Origin: Anaerolineae bacterium | GTDB lineage: Bacteria > Chloroflexota > Anaerolineae > Anaerolineales > Anaerolineaceae | Direction: 5' to 3' | DNA: 64,000 nucleotides | Assembly: GCA_013178095.1 (NCBI GenBank) | Contig: JABLXK010000003.1 | Coordinates: forward strand, 186,001-250,000 | Part shown: positions 49,553-58,905 of the stretch, one piece after another | Layout of the letters: each line of letters begins with the position of its first letter | How positions within the stretch are numbered: position 1 is the stretch's first letter | Translations under genes and position numbers: made by a program | The notes under the pieces: model-generated | What the model was told of the DNA's origin: nothing | Databases searched by the model: none | Seen by the model: the letters and a program-made list of their open reading frames with translations, nothing else

Positions 49553-52500
49553 CTATGGTTGCATTTGAAAATAAACTGCCTGCGGATGATGTACGATCAG
49601 CGCGCCGGTGCTGTATTCCGGTACGAATTGAAAAGCGGACGTCAGGCGGATGCCCAGTTCCTCGCCGGCCGGCAGCAGCCTGAAGAGCAGTTCATGCTGC
49701 GCGAGGTCGGGAATGGCCGGGTAACCCCAGGAATAACGTTTGCCCTGGTTGGCTTTCAGGCCAAGCTCGCTGCGGATGCGGCGGTGCATATAGATGGCGG
49801 CGGTTTCGGTGAGCTGCACCGCCAGCCCGTGCGCGAAGAACGCGCCGGTGATGTCGTCTGCCGCGTGCAGCTGGTGAACGTGGTCGGCCGCCGCCTGGCC
49901 CAACGTGACGAACTGAAAGGCAGCCAGGTCGCGCTCGCCCGAAGACGCATCCGCGAAATAATCGCTGAGGCACAAACCCGGCGCTTCAGCCTGGCGCGGC
50001 AGAGGAAAACGCAGAGTTTCTTCCTCCCCCTTCGGCAGGCTGCGATAGACCAGCAGGTCATCGCCCTGCGCCTGGCAGGGGAAATAGCCGTAAACCGCCG
50101 AAGCCTGCAGCCAGCCGCTGCTTTGCGATTCCGCCCACATGCTTTCCAGCCTTTGGGTGAAATCGCGCTGGTACTGTTCCCATTTCTCGCCTTTTGCATT
50201 GCGCACGCCCCACGAGATGCGGAAGAGCGCGCTGCGGTTCAATGAAGCGAACAATTCGTCCATGGGCAGCGCGCGCAGCACGCGTGCGCCAATGAATGGC
50301 GCACGGGGAATGGGCGCGCGTTCGATGCGCGTCCGGCAGGTGGATTTCCCGTTGGCGCGTGCAGGACTGTCCGTTTCGGAATCCTGGAGGGTCTGGGGCG
50401 CATCGGCCGGGGCGTTGCGCCGGCCGTCCAACACCTTGAGCGCGTCGAAAGCGTCGCGGCAGTAAAACACGCCCCCGGCGTAAGCCCCGCCATCCGCAGG
50501 ATGCAGGATGCGCCGGGCGAACTCCGGGTTGACCGCCGCGCCGCCGACCAGCACGGGCAGCGCGAGATTCCTTTTATGCAATTCGGCCACCACCAGCGGC
50601 ATTTGCTGGCTGGTGCTCACCAGCAAGGCGCTCAAACCGATCGCGTCGGCATTTTGGGCCACGGCTTGCTCGACGATGGTTTCCACCGGCACCTGTTTGC
50701 CCAGGTCGACCACCTCGTAACCGTTATTGGACAGGATGGTTTTCACCAGGTTCTTGCCGATGTCGTGGACATCTCCGTAAACAGTGGCCAGCACCAGGCG
50801 CCCTTTGGCAGCCGAGCGGCTTTTCTCCAGATAGCGTTCCAGATGGTCGCTGGCGGCGCGCATGATCTCGGCGGATTGCAGCACGAAGGGCAGGATCAAC
50901 TCGCCCCTGCCGAACTGCTCGCCGATCTCCTGCATGGCCGGCAGCAGGATGGTGTTGATGATTTCCAGCGCGCTTTCGTGGCGGGTGCGCGGGCTGGCTT
51001 GCACGTAAGCATCCAGGTCGGCGGCCAGGCCTTCTTTCCTGCGTGCCAGGATGCGGCGGCGGATGCGTTCGGCTGGGGCAAGCGCTTCCCATTGGGCAGC
51101 CAGCGCGGCCGGTTGATCGGCGGCGGCAGCCTGGTCGAAGGCGGCGGCGAATTCCGCCAATGCTTGCGGACTGCGGTTGAACAGCAAGTCTTCCGCCAGC
51201 GCCCGTTCGCATTCGTCGATATCGGTATAAGGTTCGATCTGGGCCGGGTTGAGAATGGCCACGTCCAGCCCGGCTTTGACCGCGTGGAAGAGCGCCACGC
51301 TGTTCAGCACGGCGCGCGCCGCGGGATTGAGCCCGAAAGAGATATTGCTGAGGCCGAGCGAGATGAACACACCCGGCAGTTCGGTTTTGATGGTCTGGAT
51401 GGCTTGCAGGGTTTGCAGGCCGGCGTCCATGGTTTCAGGGCTGCCGCTGGCCAGCGTGAAGGTCAGGGGGTCGAAGATCAGGTCCTGGGGTTTCAGGCCG
51501 ATTTCTCCCACCGCCAGGTTGTAGATGCGGCGCGCAACCGCCAGCTTGTGCGCGGCGGTTTTGGCCATGCCCCCTTCGTCGATGGTCAGGGCGATCACGG
51601 CGGCGTTATGTTGGCGGGCCAGTTTCAGGATACGGCGGGCTTTCTCTTCGCCGCTTTCCAGGTTCACTGAATTCAGCAGGCAGCGTCCGGCTGCGGCTTT
51701 GAGTCCTTGCTCCATTACGGCCGGGTCGGTGCTGTCGATCACCAGCGGGGCGTCCACCTGCGCGCTGAGCAGGGCGGCCAGGCGCTGCGTGCGCGCGCCT
51801 TCGTCCTCATTCTCCGTCAGCGCGGTGCAGAGATCCAACGCGTGGGCGCCGTTCTCGGCTTGTTCGACGGCGATGCGCACGGCGGATTCGCTATCGTTTT
51901 CCAGCATCAGGCGTTTGAAAGCGCGGCTGCCCTGCGTGTTGAGGCGTTCGCCGATGATAAAGGGCGCCGGTTCCTGCCGCAGGCTGACAGCGTGGAACGC
52001 GGAAGCCAGCGCGGGCTCAAAGACCGGCGTGCGCGCCGGCCGGCGGGTATTTTCCAGGGCTTTGACCAGCAAGCGTAAATGTTCGGGGGTTGTCCCGCAG
52101 CAGCCGCCCACCACCTCGATGCCGAAGTCGCGCACAAAGCCGCTGACCTGCGCGGCGAAATCCTGCGCGCCCAGCGGGTAATACGCCCCGCCTTCGCGGT
52201 TGACCGGCATGCCGGCGTTGGGCAGGCAGGAAATGGGTTTCAGGCAGGCGCGGCTGAGATAGGCCAGCGCGGAGCGCATATGTTCCGGGCCGGTCGAGCA
52301 GTTCAGTCCGATCACGTCGATTTCCAACCCTTGCAGGATAGCCAGCACGGCGCGGATATCGGTGCCCAGCAGCATGCGCCCGTTGGTATCCAGCGTGACC
52401 TGCGCCTGAATGGGCAGGCGCCTGCCGCAGTCCTCGCAGGCGGCCTGCAAACCGTACACGGCGGCTTTGACCTCCAGGATGTCCTGCTGGGTTTCCAGTA

Positions 52501-53017
52501 AAAGCAGATCCACCCCGCCTTCGATCAAGGCTTTGGCCTGCTGGCGGAAGATGGTGGCGACGCCGTCGAAATCCAGCGCTTCCGCTTCGGCTTCCCCGCT
52601 GCGCAGCGAGAGCAGCTTGCCGCTGGGGCCGATCGAGCCGGCCACAAAGCGCCGGCGGCTGCCGGTGGAATATTCATCGGCGACGCGGCGCGCCAGGCGT
52701 GCGGCCGTCCGGTTGATCTCTTCGACTGCTCCTGCCAGGCTGTATTCGCCCAGGGTGATGCGGTTGGAGCGGAAAGTGTTGGTCTCGATCACGTCCACCC
52801 CGGCTTCCAGAAAGGCGCGATGCACGTTTTCCACCGCCTGCGGGCAGCTCAACGACAGGTGGTCGTTGCAGCCCAGGTAGCGTTCGCCGCCGTAATGGGC
52901 GGCGGTGAGATTCTGGGCGGCCAGGTTGGTGCCCATGGCGCCGTCGAAGATCACGGTGCGCTGCCGCACGGTTTCCAGATAACTTGCGGGATGGCTTTGT
53001 GTTTTACTCAATTGCAT
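49553..53017 (-). CDS. metH: Cobalamin-dependent methionine synthase
   Basis: A 1154-residue, four-module MetH that methylates homocysteine using 5-methyl-THF and cobalamin. The homocysteine domain (about 1-325) has zinc Cys in GLNCSTGPEHM and GGCCGTTPEHL. The pterin domain (about 345-615) begins PFIIGERLNTQGSRAFK. The cobalamin cap and binding domains include DVHDIGKNLVKTIL, whose His is the lower cobalt ligand. The C-terminal activation domain (about 915-1145) ends with the GYPAIPDLAQ variant of the SAM-binding motif. An AAGGA sits unusually close to the ATG. The SAM riboswitch lies immediately upstream. Confidence 0.96.
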   Translation of the reverse strand: MQLSKTQSHPASYLETVRQRTVIFDGAMGTNLAAQNLTAAHYGGERYLGCNDHLSLSCPQAVENVHRAFLEAGVDVIETNTFRSNRITLGEYSLAGAVEEINRTAARLARRVADEYSTGSRRRFVAGSIGPSGKLLSLRSGEAEAEALDFDGVATIFRQQAKALIEGGVDLLLLETQQDILEVKAAVYGLQAACEDCGRRLPIQAQVTLDTNGRMLLGTDIRAVLAILQGLEIDVIGLNCSTGPEHMRSALAYLSRACLKPISCLPNAGMPVNREGGAYYPLGAQDFAAQVSGFVRDFGIEVVGGCCGTTPEHLRLLVKALENTRRPARTPVFEPALASAFHAVSLRQEPAPFIIGERLNTQGSRAFKRLMLENDSESAVRIAVEQAENGAHALDLCTALTENEDEGARTQRLAALLSAQVDAPLVIDSTDPAVMEQGLKAAAGRCLLNSVNLESGEEKARRILKLARQHNAAVIALTIDEGGMAKTAAHKLAVARRIYNLAVGEIGLKPQDLIFDPLTFTLASGSPETMDAGLQTLQAIQTIKTELPGVFISLGLSNISFGLNPAARAVLNSVALFHAVKAGLDVAILNPAQIEPYTDIDECERALAEDLLFNRSPQALAEFAAAFDQAAAADQPAALAAQWEALAPAERIRRRILARRKEGLAADLDAYVQASPRTRHESALEIINTILLPAMQEIGEQFGRGELILPFVLQSAEIMRAASDHLERYLEKSRSAAKGRLVLATVYGDVHDIGKNLVKTILSNNGYEVVDLGKQVPVETIVEQAVAQNADAIGLSALLVSTSQQMPLVVAELHKRNLALPVLVGGAAVNPEFARRILHPADGGAYAGGVFYCRDAFDALKVLDGRRNAPADAPQTLQDSETDSPARANGKSTCRTRIERAPIPRAPFIGARVLRALPMDELFASLNRSALFRISWGVRNAKGEKWEQYQRDFTQRLESMWAESQSSGWLQASAVYGYFPCQAQGDDLLVYRSLPKGEEETLRFPLPRQAEAPGLCLSDYFADASSGERDLAAFQFVTLGQAAADHVHQLHAADDITGAFFAHGLAVQLTETAAIYMHRRIRSELGLKANQGKRYSWGYPAIPDLAQHELLFRLLPAGEELGIRLTSAFQFVPEYSTGALIVHHPQAVYFQMQP

Positions 53018-53040
53018 TCCTTAATTGCATTTCTCATAAA

Positions 53041-53069
53041 AATAAAAAACCTCTCCGAAGTGAGAGGTT
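53041..53069 (-). terminator. Riboswitch expression-platform terminator
   Basis: On the minus strand AACCTCTC and GAGAGGTT form a hairpin followed by TTTTATT, between the SAM aptamer and metH. SAM binding would favour this hairpin and stop transcription. Confidence 0.9.
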
Positions 53070-53081
53070 GGGCGAAAAGTA

Positions 53082-53190
53082 CTCTCATCTTCCAGAATCC
53101 CGATCACGGTTCTGCCGGATTTGGCACCGGCGCTCTTGCGCGGTTGCCGAGGTATCTGCGGGCCGGTCCCTCCACCTCTCTTGATGAGTG
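53082..53190 (-). promoter_or_regulatory. SAM-I (S-box) riboswitch
   Basis: The minus strand reads CTCATCAAGAGAGGTGGAGG, GACCGGCCC, TCGGCAACC, GGTGCCAAATCCGGCAGA and GATGAG in order, which are the conserved elements of the SAM-I aptamer. The P1 helix pairs CTCATC (53183-53188) with GATGAG (53084-53089). With the terminator just downstream it should switch off metH and the Hcy-methyltransferase/MetF gene when S-adenosylmethionine is plentiful. Confidence 0.95.
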
Positions 53191-53321
53191 TTGTTAATGG
53201 TGCGAATTAGGCGCAATATTACCACAGAATAGTATGGAAAACAATTAGCGAACTATACAATGAATTATCAAAATATACATCGGTAATAATAATTCGTAAT
53301 GAGTTTACGATTACGCAACCT

Positions 53322-54183
53322 ATTTTCTGTAAATTCGAGTCAGAAATATCCACAGTTCTTTAACAATTGAATGATTTGCCTGCACAGTAACGCTTGCCGA
53401 TCTGCCACTCCTCACTGATCTCCATGAGCAACGCTGAAATCAATCTGAGACGAGAAGCCTGATTCGGAAAAACACCAACCACCTTGGTCCGCCTGTGAAT
53501 CTCTTTGTTGATCTATTCCAGGTTATTGGTCGCGCGAATTGTGCGCTGGTATTCCAGGGGGAAGTCAAAGATCGTGAAGCCCTCAACCAGGTTTCCTTCC
53601 ATCCATGCGGACAATTGAGGAGTTGATCGGGCATATTTCTGAAAGGTAAATTGCAGATTCTCTTCTGCGTTCTTGCGGTCGGATACACTGAACATCGCGC
53701 GAATATCTGCAGCCACCTCGAAACGCATGGTTTTCCTGGGTACATGGGCTTCCACATTTTGCTACGAGGTGGATACACCCTGTATATACATCTCTAGTGT
53801 CAGCAGCAATGCCCGTTCACTGCGCATGCCTTTTTCGAGCGCTGAGGGATAGAAGCCGCCTTCCCTCATCTGCGGTATAACAAAAGTTACCTCACCAACC
53901 CGTGTCTTGACGGTCTTGGATTTATAGCCATTGGTGTGTCTGATCCGTTCCTCTGTCCGTTCCTATTCCTCTGCCTGCAAGTATCGCGAACGCTCTGCTT
54001 GCATGGCATTGTTGATCAGAACACGCAGCAATTCGGGTACTGCTTCAAGCCCTTTTCCCGCCAATTCATCTGTGAAGGTATAATCATTTTGGTGAGTCAT
54101 TTCGTCTCCTATTTTAGAGTAATGACTATGTAGGATACTTCTGACTCACCCCTTTTGTTAAGGTTCTCTATTTTACAGAAAAT
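53322..54183 (-). mobile_element. Decayed IS256-family insertion sequence
   Basis: A defective element of about 860 bases, shorter than the usual 1.3-1.4 kb. Its ends share ATTTTCTGTAAA (53322-53333 and, inverted, 54172-54183); a second block, GAGTCAGAAATATCC on the left and GAGTCAGAAGTATCC on the right, lies at different distances, implying a 20-base or so deletion in the left end. I see no flanking target-site duplication. It marks the left edge of the AT-rich PTS island. Confidence 0.75.
53360..54100 (-). pseudogene. IS256-family (mutator type) transposase pseudogene
   Basis: Reading the minus strand from ATG 54100, the N-terminal part begins MTHQNDYTFTDELAGKG and continues VPELLRVLINNAMQAERSRYL, typical of IS256-type transposases. 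Later pieces in other frames give RVGEVTFVIPQMREGGFYP, then FTIFDFPLEYQRTIRATNNLE and a C-terminal EIHRRTKVVGVFPNQASRL with LLMEISEEW. The joins show stop codons, frameshifts and loss of the middle third with catalytic acidic residues. It cannot make active transposase. Confidence 0.85.
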
Positions 54184-54325
54184 ATGTTACACCAACAAAA
54201 TATGCCTTGAGTTGCTCATTCAATGTAATGTCGGATTTTTGAATCAGTTATTATTTTTTTACGCAGTACTTTTTTCAAAATGGGCGAGATATATTTACTG
54301 TACGTGATCTCAGATAATATTAAGA

Positions 54326-54367
54326 TTCAATAAAAGAAAAGAAGAGATAATCCCATCTCTTCTTTTC
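54326..54367 (-). terminator. Terminator of the PTS operon
   Basis: A perfect 13-bp stem (GAAAAGAAGAGAT and its complement around a 6-base loop) lies 32 bases past the HPr stop, followed on the minus strand by TTTTATTG. Confidence 0.8.
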
Positions 54368-54398
54368 ATGATCATCGTAACCCATTACGTAGATCTCC

Positions 54399-54662
54399 CT
54401 ACTCGGCAAAATCCTTTTTAATAAGCGTTGACAATGTTTGAATCGCTTCTACTTCGTCAGGACCTTCTGCCGTAATTTCGAGTTCATCAAATTGATTCAC
54501 TCCAAGTGAGAGTACCTGGATAATACTTTTTGCGTTTGCTATTTTTTCGCCATGCTGAAGATGAATTTCTGATTGCATACGCTTGGCACTTTGCACGAAT
54601 TGAGAGGCAGGGCGTGCATGAAGGCCAACATCAACAGTTACTGTAACGGTCGTTTTATGCAA
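54399..54662 (-). CDS. HPr-family phosphocarrier protein
   Basis: An 87-residue HPr of standard length. His15 in GLHARPAS accepts phosphate from enzyme I, and Ser46 (AKSIIQVLSLG) is at the regulatory HPr-kinase position. It would feed the galactitol-type IIA next to it. Enzyme I and HPr kinase are not in the window. As last gene of the AT-rich operon it looks dedicated to this PTS. Whether it also supports other PTS in the cell is unknown. Confidence 0.92.
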   Translation of the reverse strand: MHKTTVTVTVDVGLHARPASQFVQSAKRMQSEIHLQHGEKIANAKSIIQVLSLGVNQFDELEITAEGPDEVEAIQTLSTLIKKDFAE

Positions 54663-54736
54663 ATTACTTCTCCCTGTTCATAGATATATCTTTCACGTTA
54701 TCTATCAGACTCAAATTTCAATCAGAATAATAGCGG

Positions 54737-55225
54737 TTAAGGTTTTTCGTTAATGAGATCTCCTTTATAGGTTAATTCATACTTGCTCAATTTCTCAACA
54801 AGCTTAGCCCCAATTAAATTTGCAGGATTGATTAGCAGCAAATTAATGAACTCACTTTCCTGGAATAACCCTGTCAGATCAGCCAAGAAATCCACATATC
54901 CGCTTGGTTCCTTTACAACCAGTAAGAAAACGACGGATACTAAAATTACCTTGTCAGGTTCATCCAATCTGTGAAAAGTAAAAAAAGATTGGTCATTTTT
55001 TTTGACGATGACAATAGTAGGGTGAATTACATGTTCAATATCCGTGTGGGGTATCGCAACGTTAATTAAATCTTCAACCTGCAAACCGGTAGGATTGGTT
55101 CTTTCACGATCGATAACAGATTTTATGAAGGATTCTTTAACATAACCCTTTTTATAAAGTTCTTTTGACGCGATCTGCAGCATTTCTTCTGTGCAGCAGT
55201 TAATATCTGCAGAAAAAATATCCAT
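54737..55225 (-). CDS. PTS EIIA, galactitol/fructose type
   Basis: A 162-residue PTS_EIIA_2 domain protein. His60 in NVAIPHTDIEHV is the predicted phosphorylation site. It takes phosphate from HPr and passes it to the IIB protein encoded three bases upstream in the transcript. The size and neighbours match GatA-type single-domain IIA of galactitol systems, not the larger fused fructose enzymes. Substrate specificity lies mainly in IIC. Confidence 0.9.
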   Translation of the reverse strand: MDIFSADINCCTEEMLQIASKELYKKGYVKESFIKSVIDRERTNPTGLQVEDLINVAIPHTDIEHVIHPTIVIVKKNDQSFFTFHRLDEPDKVILVSVVFLLVVKEPSGYVDFLADLTGLFQESEFINLLLINPANLIGAKLVEKLSKYELTYKGDLINEKP

Positions 55226-55228
55226 TAA

Positions 55229-55540
55229 TCAACCCTCTTTATTTTTTAAAAATGTCAGCATGTCATCGACTAATTTATCAATTCCAAATCCGGTCATTAA
55301 TGGAATACCCTTCACAACTAAAATATTTTCGGGTATGGATGCAGGTGTTTGTCCTGCTGCGATTATGACAACGTCAGGTTTTCTGGCTTCGATCTGCCCC
55401 GGCAATTCTGTGATTCTATGAATTTCAATTTCCGCATCAATATTTCTGGCATTCAGCGCATCAATTAATCGTCTTCGAGCCAGCGAAGCTGATGCTGCTG
55501 CACTTCCACAAGCTACGTAAATCAAATATTTCTTTTCCAT
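55229..55540 (-). CDS. PTS EIIB, galactitol type
   Basis: A 103-residue IIB protein of the lactose/galactitol superfamily. Cys11 in YVACGSAAASASLA is the phosphorylation site at the start of the P-loop. It phosphorylates the incoming sugar at the membrane IIC. The IIA gene follows after three bases. A 100-base gap with a hairpin separates it from IIC upstream. Confidence 0.9.
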   Translation of the reverse strand: MEKKYLIYVACGSAAASASLARRRLIDALNARNIDAEIEIHRITELPGQIEARKPDVVIIAAGQTPASIPENILVVKGIPLMTGFGIDKLVDDMLTFLKNKEG

Positions 55541-55579
55541 ATCTCCTCACCATAGTAAAATAGATTTGTATTTACTTCC

Positions 55580-55626
55580 TTTTCCAGGGAGATATCGGTT
55601 TCATGCTTCGGTTTCTCCCTGGAAAA
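55580..55626 (-). promoter_or_regulatory. Intra-operon hairpin between IIC and IIB
   Basis: A perfect 13-bp stem (TTTTCCAGGGAGA and its complement) with a 21-base loop lies just past the IIC stop. It may stabilise the upstream message or partly stop transcription, thereby balancing membrane and soluble subunits. Confidence 0.6.
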
Positions 55627-55641
55627 GTGCTTTGATTGGAC

Positions 55642-57036
55642 TTACTTTTCTTTTTCTAGTTCATCAGCAAGCTTCTGCGGCATATCATGCGCATAGATCC
55701 AGCACAAAACCCACAATACCCCAATTATTGCTGGAGCAATGATCATTGTGGGTTGACCGGTAACAATACCCACTACAGGCATCACGATCAGCCAGGGCAA
55801 TATATGAGCGCCTACATCAACACTTGACACGAGCAACATACCAGCCGGTAAAGCATAGTTGACTAATTTTGCAGCTTCTGTAAGTGGTTGTGCGAAGGAA
55901 GATGTTACTGCAAGGACTAGTACGGACGTAATTGTCCCGTTGATAAGGGTCTTCACGAGATTGCCCTTGGAGGCTGCAGCCGCAAACATATAGTAAATGG
56001 GCACAATCGCCAAATCAGCCAAAGGCATAATTTTGAAGAAACTGGGGAAGAGCAGTGTTAACAGAAGATAAATGACCATGCCAACCATACCAACAACAAC
56101 AGATGTCGGATTGGCCAGACCAATTGGGCCTGCATCGATACCAATTAGAATCTCACGACCCTTGAAACGTTCACTCTTCTGGAAAACATCACGAACGCCA
56201 TCAACAATAGGCATCAATCCATCGATTAAGATGCCGATCATTCTTCCCTCAAGATAGATCATGGCGGGAACCGCAATACCCATCTGCAAGATAATCGTTG
56301 CCGGTTGTCCTGCAACAAGCCAGACCAGGACACCTAATATTACGCCGATGTACAACCCCAGCATCATGGGTTCACCCCAAAAACCCACTTTCTTTTGAAT
56401 ACTCTCGGGATCCAATTTCGATTTTTGCAGGCCTGGGATTTTGGACAAAAAGGCTTTTTCTATCGCGAAGTTAAAGGGGGCTAGATTTACTGTTTCAGTG
56501 TGAGGTAAGGCTGTACCTGGAATATCGAAATATTTTTGAGTAACGGGGGATGTCCAATCACCTAATTTCAATGTAATGATCTCAACGACAATCGCCAAGC
56601 TGAAAGCCAAATACAAATTCTTAGTCCAGATATAGGTCATAGCAGCAGTGAATGTCCAGTGCCAGTAATTCCAGATATCAGCATCGAAGATCTTTGTCCA
56701 GCCGAGTAATAAAACAATCCAGTTGATCACGAATCCAACCGGGATGATTAAACCCGCCCAACTGAAAGACCAAGTGATAGCTGAGGCCAATCCCCAACCA
56801 ATATCGGTGCCTAAGGCTTCAATTCCCATTGCTTGACCAAGTGCTTGAATTGCAGGGCCAATGGTGGAAAGCACAGCACCCAACACAGCGTTAATACCAA
56901 TAAACGCCACACCGACCAAAATCGAATGTCTCAGACTCTTCCCAACAGGTTGGCGGAAAATTAAAGCCATAATGAAGAGCACAATTGGCATCATGATGGT
57001 TGGGCCTAAATTCAAAATCGATTGAACGAATTGCAT
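55642..57036 (-). CDS. PTS EIIC, galactitol type
   Basis: A 464-residue polytopic permease of the EIIC-GAT family with about ten to twelve hydrophobic segments; GRMIGILIDGLMPIVDGVR and IGIDAGPIGLANPTSVV are typical blocks. It brings in a polyol or sugar and presents it for phosphorylation by IIB. An AAGGAG Shine-Dalgarno precedes the ATG. Relatives take galactitol, arabitol or other polyols, and the substrate here is unknown; the aldolase and SDR upstream suggest that the phosphorylated product is oxidised and then cleaved. Confidence 0.92.
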   Translation of the reverse strand: MQFVQSILNLGPTIMMPIVLFIMALIFRQPVGKSLRHSILVGVAFIGINAVLGAVLSTIGPAIQALGQAMGIEALGTDIGWGLASAITWSFSWAGLIIPVGFVINWIVLLLGWTKIFDADIWNYWHWTFTAAMTYIWTKNLYLAFSLAIVVEIITLKLGDWTSPVTQKYFDIPGTALPHTETVNLAPFNFAIEKAFLSKIPGLQKSKLDPESIQKKVGFWGEPMMLGLYIGVILGVLVWLVAGQPATIILQMGIAVPAMIYLEGRMIGILIDGLMPIVDGVRDVFQKSERFKGREILIGIDAGPIGLANPTSVVVGMVGMVIYLLLTLLFPSFFKIMPLADLAIVPIYYMFAAAASKGNLVKTLINGTITSVLVLAVTSSFAQPLTEAAKLVNYALPAGMLLVSSVDVGAHILPWLIVMPVVGIVTGQPTMIIAPAIIGVLWVLCWIYAHDMPQKLADELEKEK

Positions 57037-57264
57037 GATTTTCTCCTTTTCAAGATTTTTATTGATTGATTAATAATTTGAAACTAATAAAATATTTCCT
57101 ATTTTTCTCCTTTCCTTGGGTTCATTTTCTTCACCAATAGTCAGATTCTGTTTTTATGCAAATCCATAGAATTTAACAATTGTTGTATTCCATAATCTGT
57201 TTCGACATGACAAAAACTAACTAGCTTATTAATTCACGATTTCGCAAGGTTTTTATAAATTCCT

Positions 57265-57984
57265 CTATTTTTCAGGAAAATACAGATCGACCATTGATGT
57301 ATTCACTCCGGGACATCCAATCACAGGTAGATTCCTTGATTTCCTGGTGTTGTCAAGATTTTTTATATCCTCTCTGGTCAGCTCTTTTATCTTCCCGACT
57401 GCCAAAGCCTGCAGTATTGAAATGGCACTGACCTCTAAGATATCAATCAACTGCATAGCCCTGCCGATGTCAGCAGTACTTAGAATTGTCAAGCCGTGAT
57501 TCTCCATTAGAAAAGCGTTGTACTTCTTTATAAATGGAGCGAAGTTATCGGCCAATGCTTGGGTCAGGGGTTCACCATAAGGCACAAGCGGTACTGGTCC
57601 CACCTCTACCGCGGTTTCAGGAAATACTGGCTTCATCAACCAATTGGTGCCTTTGAGGATGGTAAATGTGTTGATGTAAGGCGGATGACAATGAATCACC
57701 GACTTTATGTCTGGTCGGTCATGGTAGAAATTAAGGTACATCGGCATTTCCCCGGTTGGCTTGCGCGTACCCTCTACCGTTTTTCCTTTCAAATCGATGA
57801 AAACCACATCCATCTCTGTAATATCAGATTTACACAGGCAGGTCGGGGTAATCAGAATTAGATCTTCTTCCAACTTGTAAGAAAGATTACCCCCCTGGCT
57901 GGTTACATACATACGATCCGCCAGGCGTTTGCAAACCATTATGAAGTCATGGACCTCGTTCTCGTATTTTTTTATGTATTCCAT
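57265..57984 (-). CDS. Class II aldolase (L-fuculose-phosphate aldolase type)
   Basis: A 239-residue zinc aldolase of the aldolase II/adducin family. Glu79 (GEMPMY) and His98, His100 (HCHPP) and His163 (ENHGL) are the expected catalytic and zinc residues, as in FucA. SQGGNLSYK (29-37) is the phosphate loop. It cleaves a ketose-1-phosphate to dihydroxyacetone phosphate and an aldehyde, or works in reverse. The C-terminal 25 residues are longer than in FucA. Its gene is 8 bases after the LsrF-like gene, so they act together. Confidence 0.9.
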   Translation of the reverse strand: MEYIKKYENEVHDFIMVCKRLADRMYVTSQGGNLSYKLEEDLILITPTCLCKSDITEMDVVFIDLKGKTVEGTRKPTGEMPMYLNFYHDRPDIKSVIHCHPPYINTFTILKGTNWLMKPVFPETAVEVGPVPLVPYGEPLTQALADNFAPFIKKYNAFLMENHGLTILSTADIGRAMQLIDILEVSAISILQALAVGKIKELTREDIKNLDNTRKSRNLPVIGCPGVNTSMVDLYFPEK

Positions 57985-57992
57985 GTGGTTTT

Positions 57993-58871
57993 TTAATTCT
58001 TTTTGTTTTTTATAGTCTGATATAAATCGTAGGCTTTTTCCGGCTTTTCTTTGCCATGTACAATTGCCTTAATTGCTTTCATCATCCCCTCAGGAGAATC
58101 GGATTGGAAAATATTCCGTCCCATATCCACCCCGGAAGCGCCTTGGTCAATGGCGTTGTAAGCCATCTTTAACGCATCCAACTCAGGCTGTTTTTTCCCT
58201 CCCGCTATTACAATTGGTACCGGGCAAGCTGCCGTTACCGTCTCGAAACCCTCATCCACATAGTAAGTTTTCACATATTGGGCACCCAACTCAGCACACA
58301 TGCGGGTGGCCAAGCGGAAGTATTTTGCATCGCGCACCATATCTTTGCCTACTGCCGTAACAGCCATGGTGGGTATTCCATAACGTAGGCCTGCATCTAC
58401 CAATCGGGTCATATTAATCACCGAGCGAGACTCGAACTGCCCTCCAATAAACACCTGGATAGCCGTCGCGCACACCCCAAGACGGATGCAGTCCTCTATA
58501 TCCATAGCGATCTGTTCGTCTGAAAGTTCTTTAAGAATACTCGGTCCTCCGGAAGCCCGGATTACCACTGGTATCGTGATATCCGGCGATATAATAGTGC
58601 GTAGAATACCTCGAGTACACATTAGCACATCGGCATCCGGCAATAAAGGCACAATGTTGACATCGATTCGCTCGAGTCCCGAGGTGGGGCCTTGAAAATA
58701 GCCGTGATCAATAGCCAGCATCACAGTATGCCCATCACTCGGATTAAAGATTCGAGACAATCGATTCTTCATTCCCCAATCTAACTCGGTTGAACCTTTT
58801 AAGAAAAACAATTTCCCCCTCTGAGGTATATCCTCATAATAAGTCTTTCCTTCTTTATCTACTTCAGGCAT
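57993..58871 (-). CDS. LsrF-like DhnA-family aldolase/thiolase
   Basis: A 292-residue class I aldolase-fold enzyme. The blocks [48 protein letters not shown] and [17 protein letters not shown] agree with my memory of E. coli LsrF, and the Schiff-base Lys201 (VKTYYV) is present. LsrF transfers an acetyl group to CoA in breakdown of phospho-AI-2. No lsrK, lsrG, lsrR or Lsr transporter is here, so the substrate is probably a different phosphorylated diketone or ketose from the PTS route. A plain DhnA-type aldolase function is the main alternative. Confidence 0.85.
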   Translation of the reverse strand: MPEVDKEGKTYYEDIPQRGKLFFLKGSTELDWGMKNRLSRIFNPSDGHTVMLAIDHGYFQGPTSGLERIDVNIVPLLPDADVLMCTRGILRTIISPDITIPVVIRASGGPSILKELSDEQIAMDIEDCIRLGVCATAIQVFIGGQFESRSVINMTRLVDAGLRYGIPTMAVTAVGKDMVRDAKYFRLATRMCAELGAQYVKTYYVDEGFETVTAACPVPIVIAGGKKQPELDALKMAYNAIDQGASGVDMGRNIFQSDSPEGMMKAIKAIVHGKEKPEKAYDLYQTIKNKKN

Positions 58872-58905
58872 AACGTGTTTCCTCCTCCGGGATTTCTTTT
58901 AAAAA

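Noticed and set aside
53936..54133. Short plus-strand open frame in the IS region
   Set aside because: It is antisense to the transposase remnant and ends without any known domain.
54001..54183. Target-site duplication flanking the IS256-type element
   Set aside because: The bases just outside the matching ends (CGCAACCT left, ATGTTACA right) do not match, so no duplication is claimed.
57993..58871. Autoinducer-2 (Lsr) quorum-sensing system
   Set aside because: Only an LsrF-like enzyme is present; kinase, isomerase, regulator and transporter of the Lsr system are absent.
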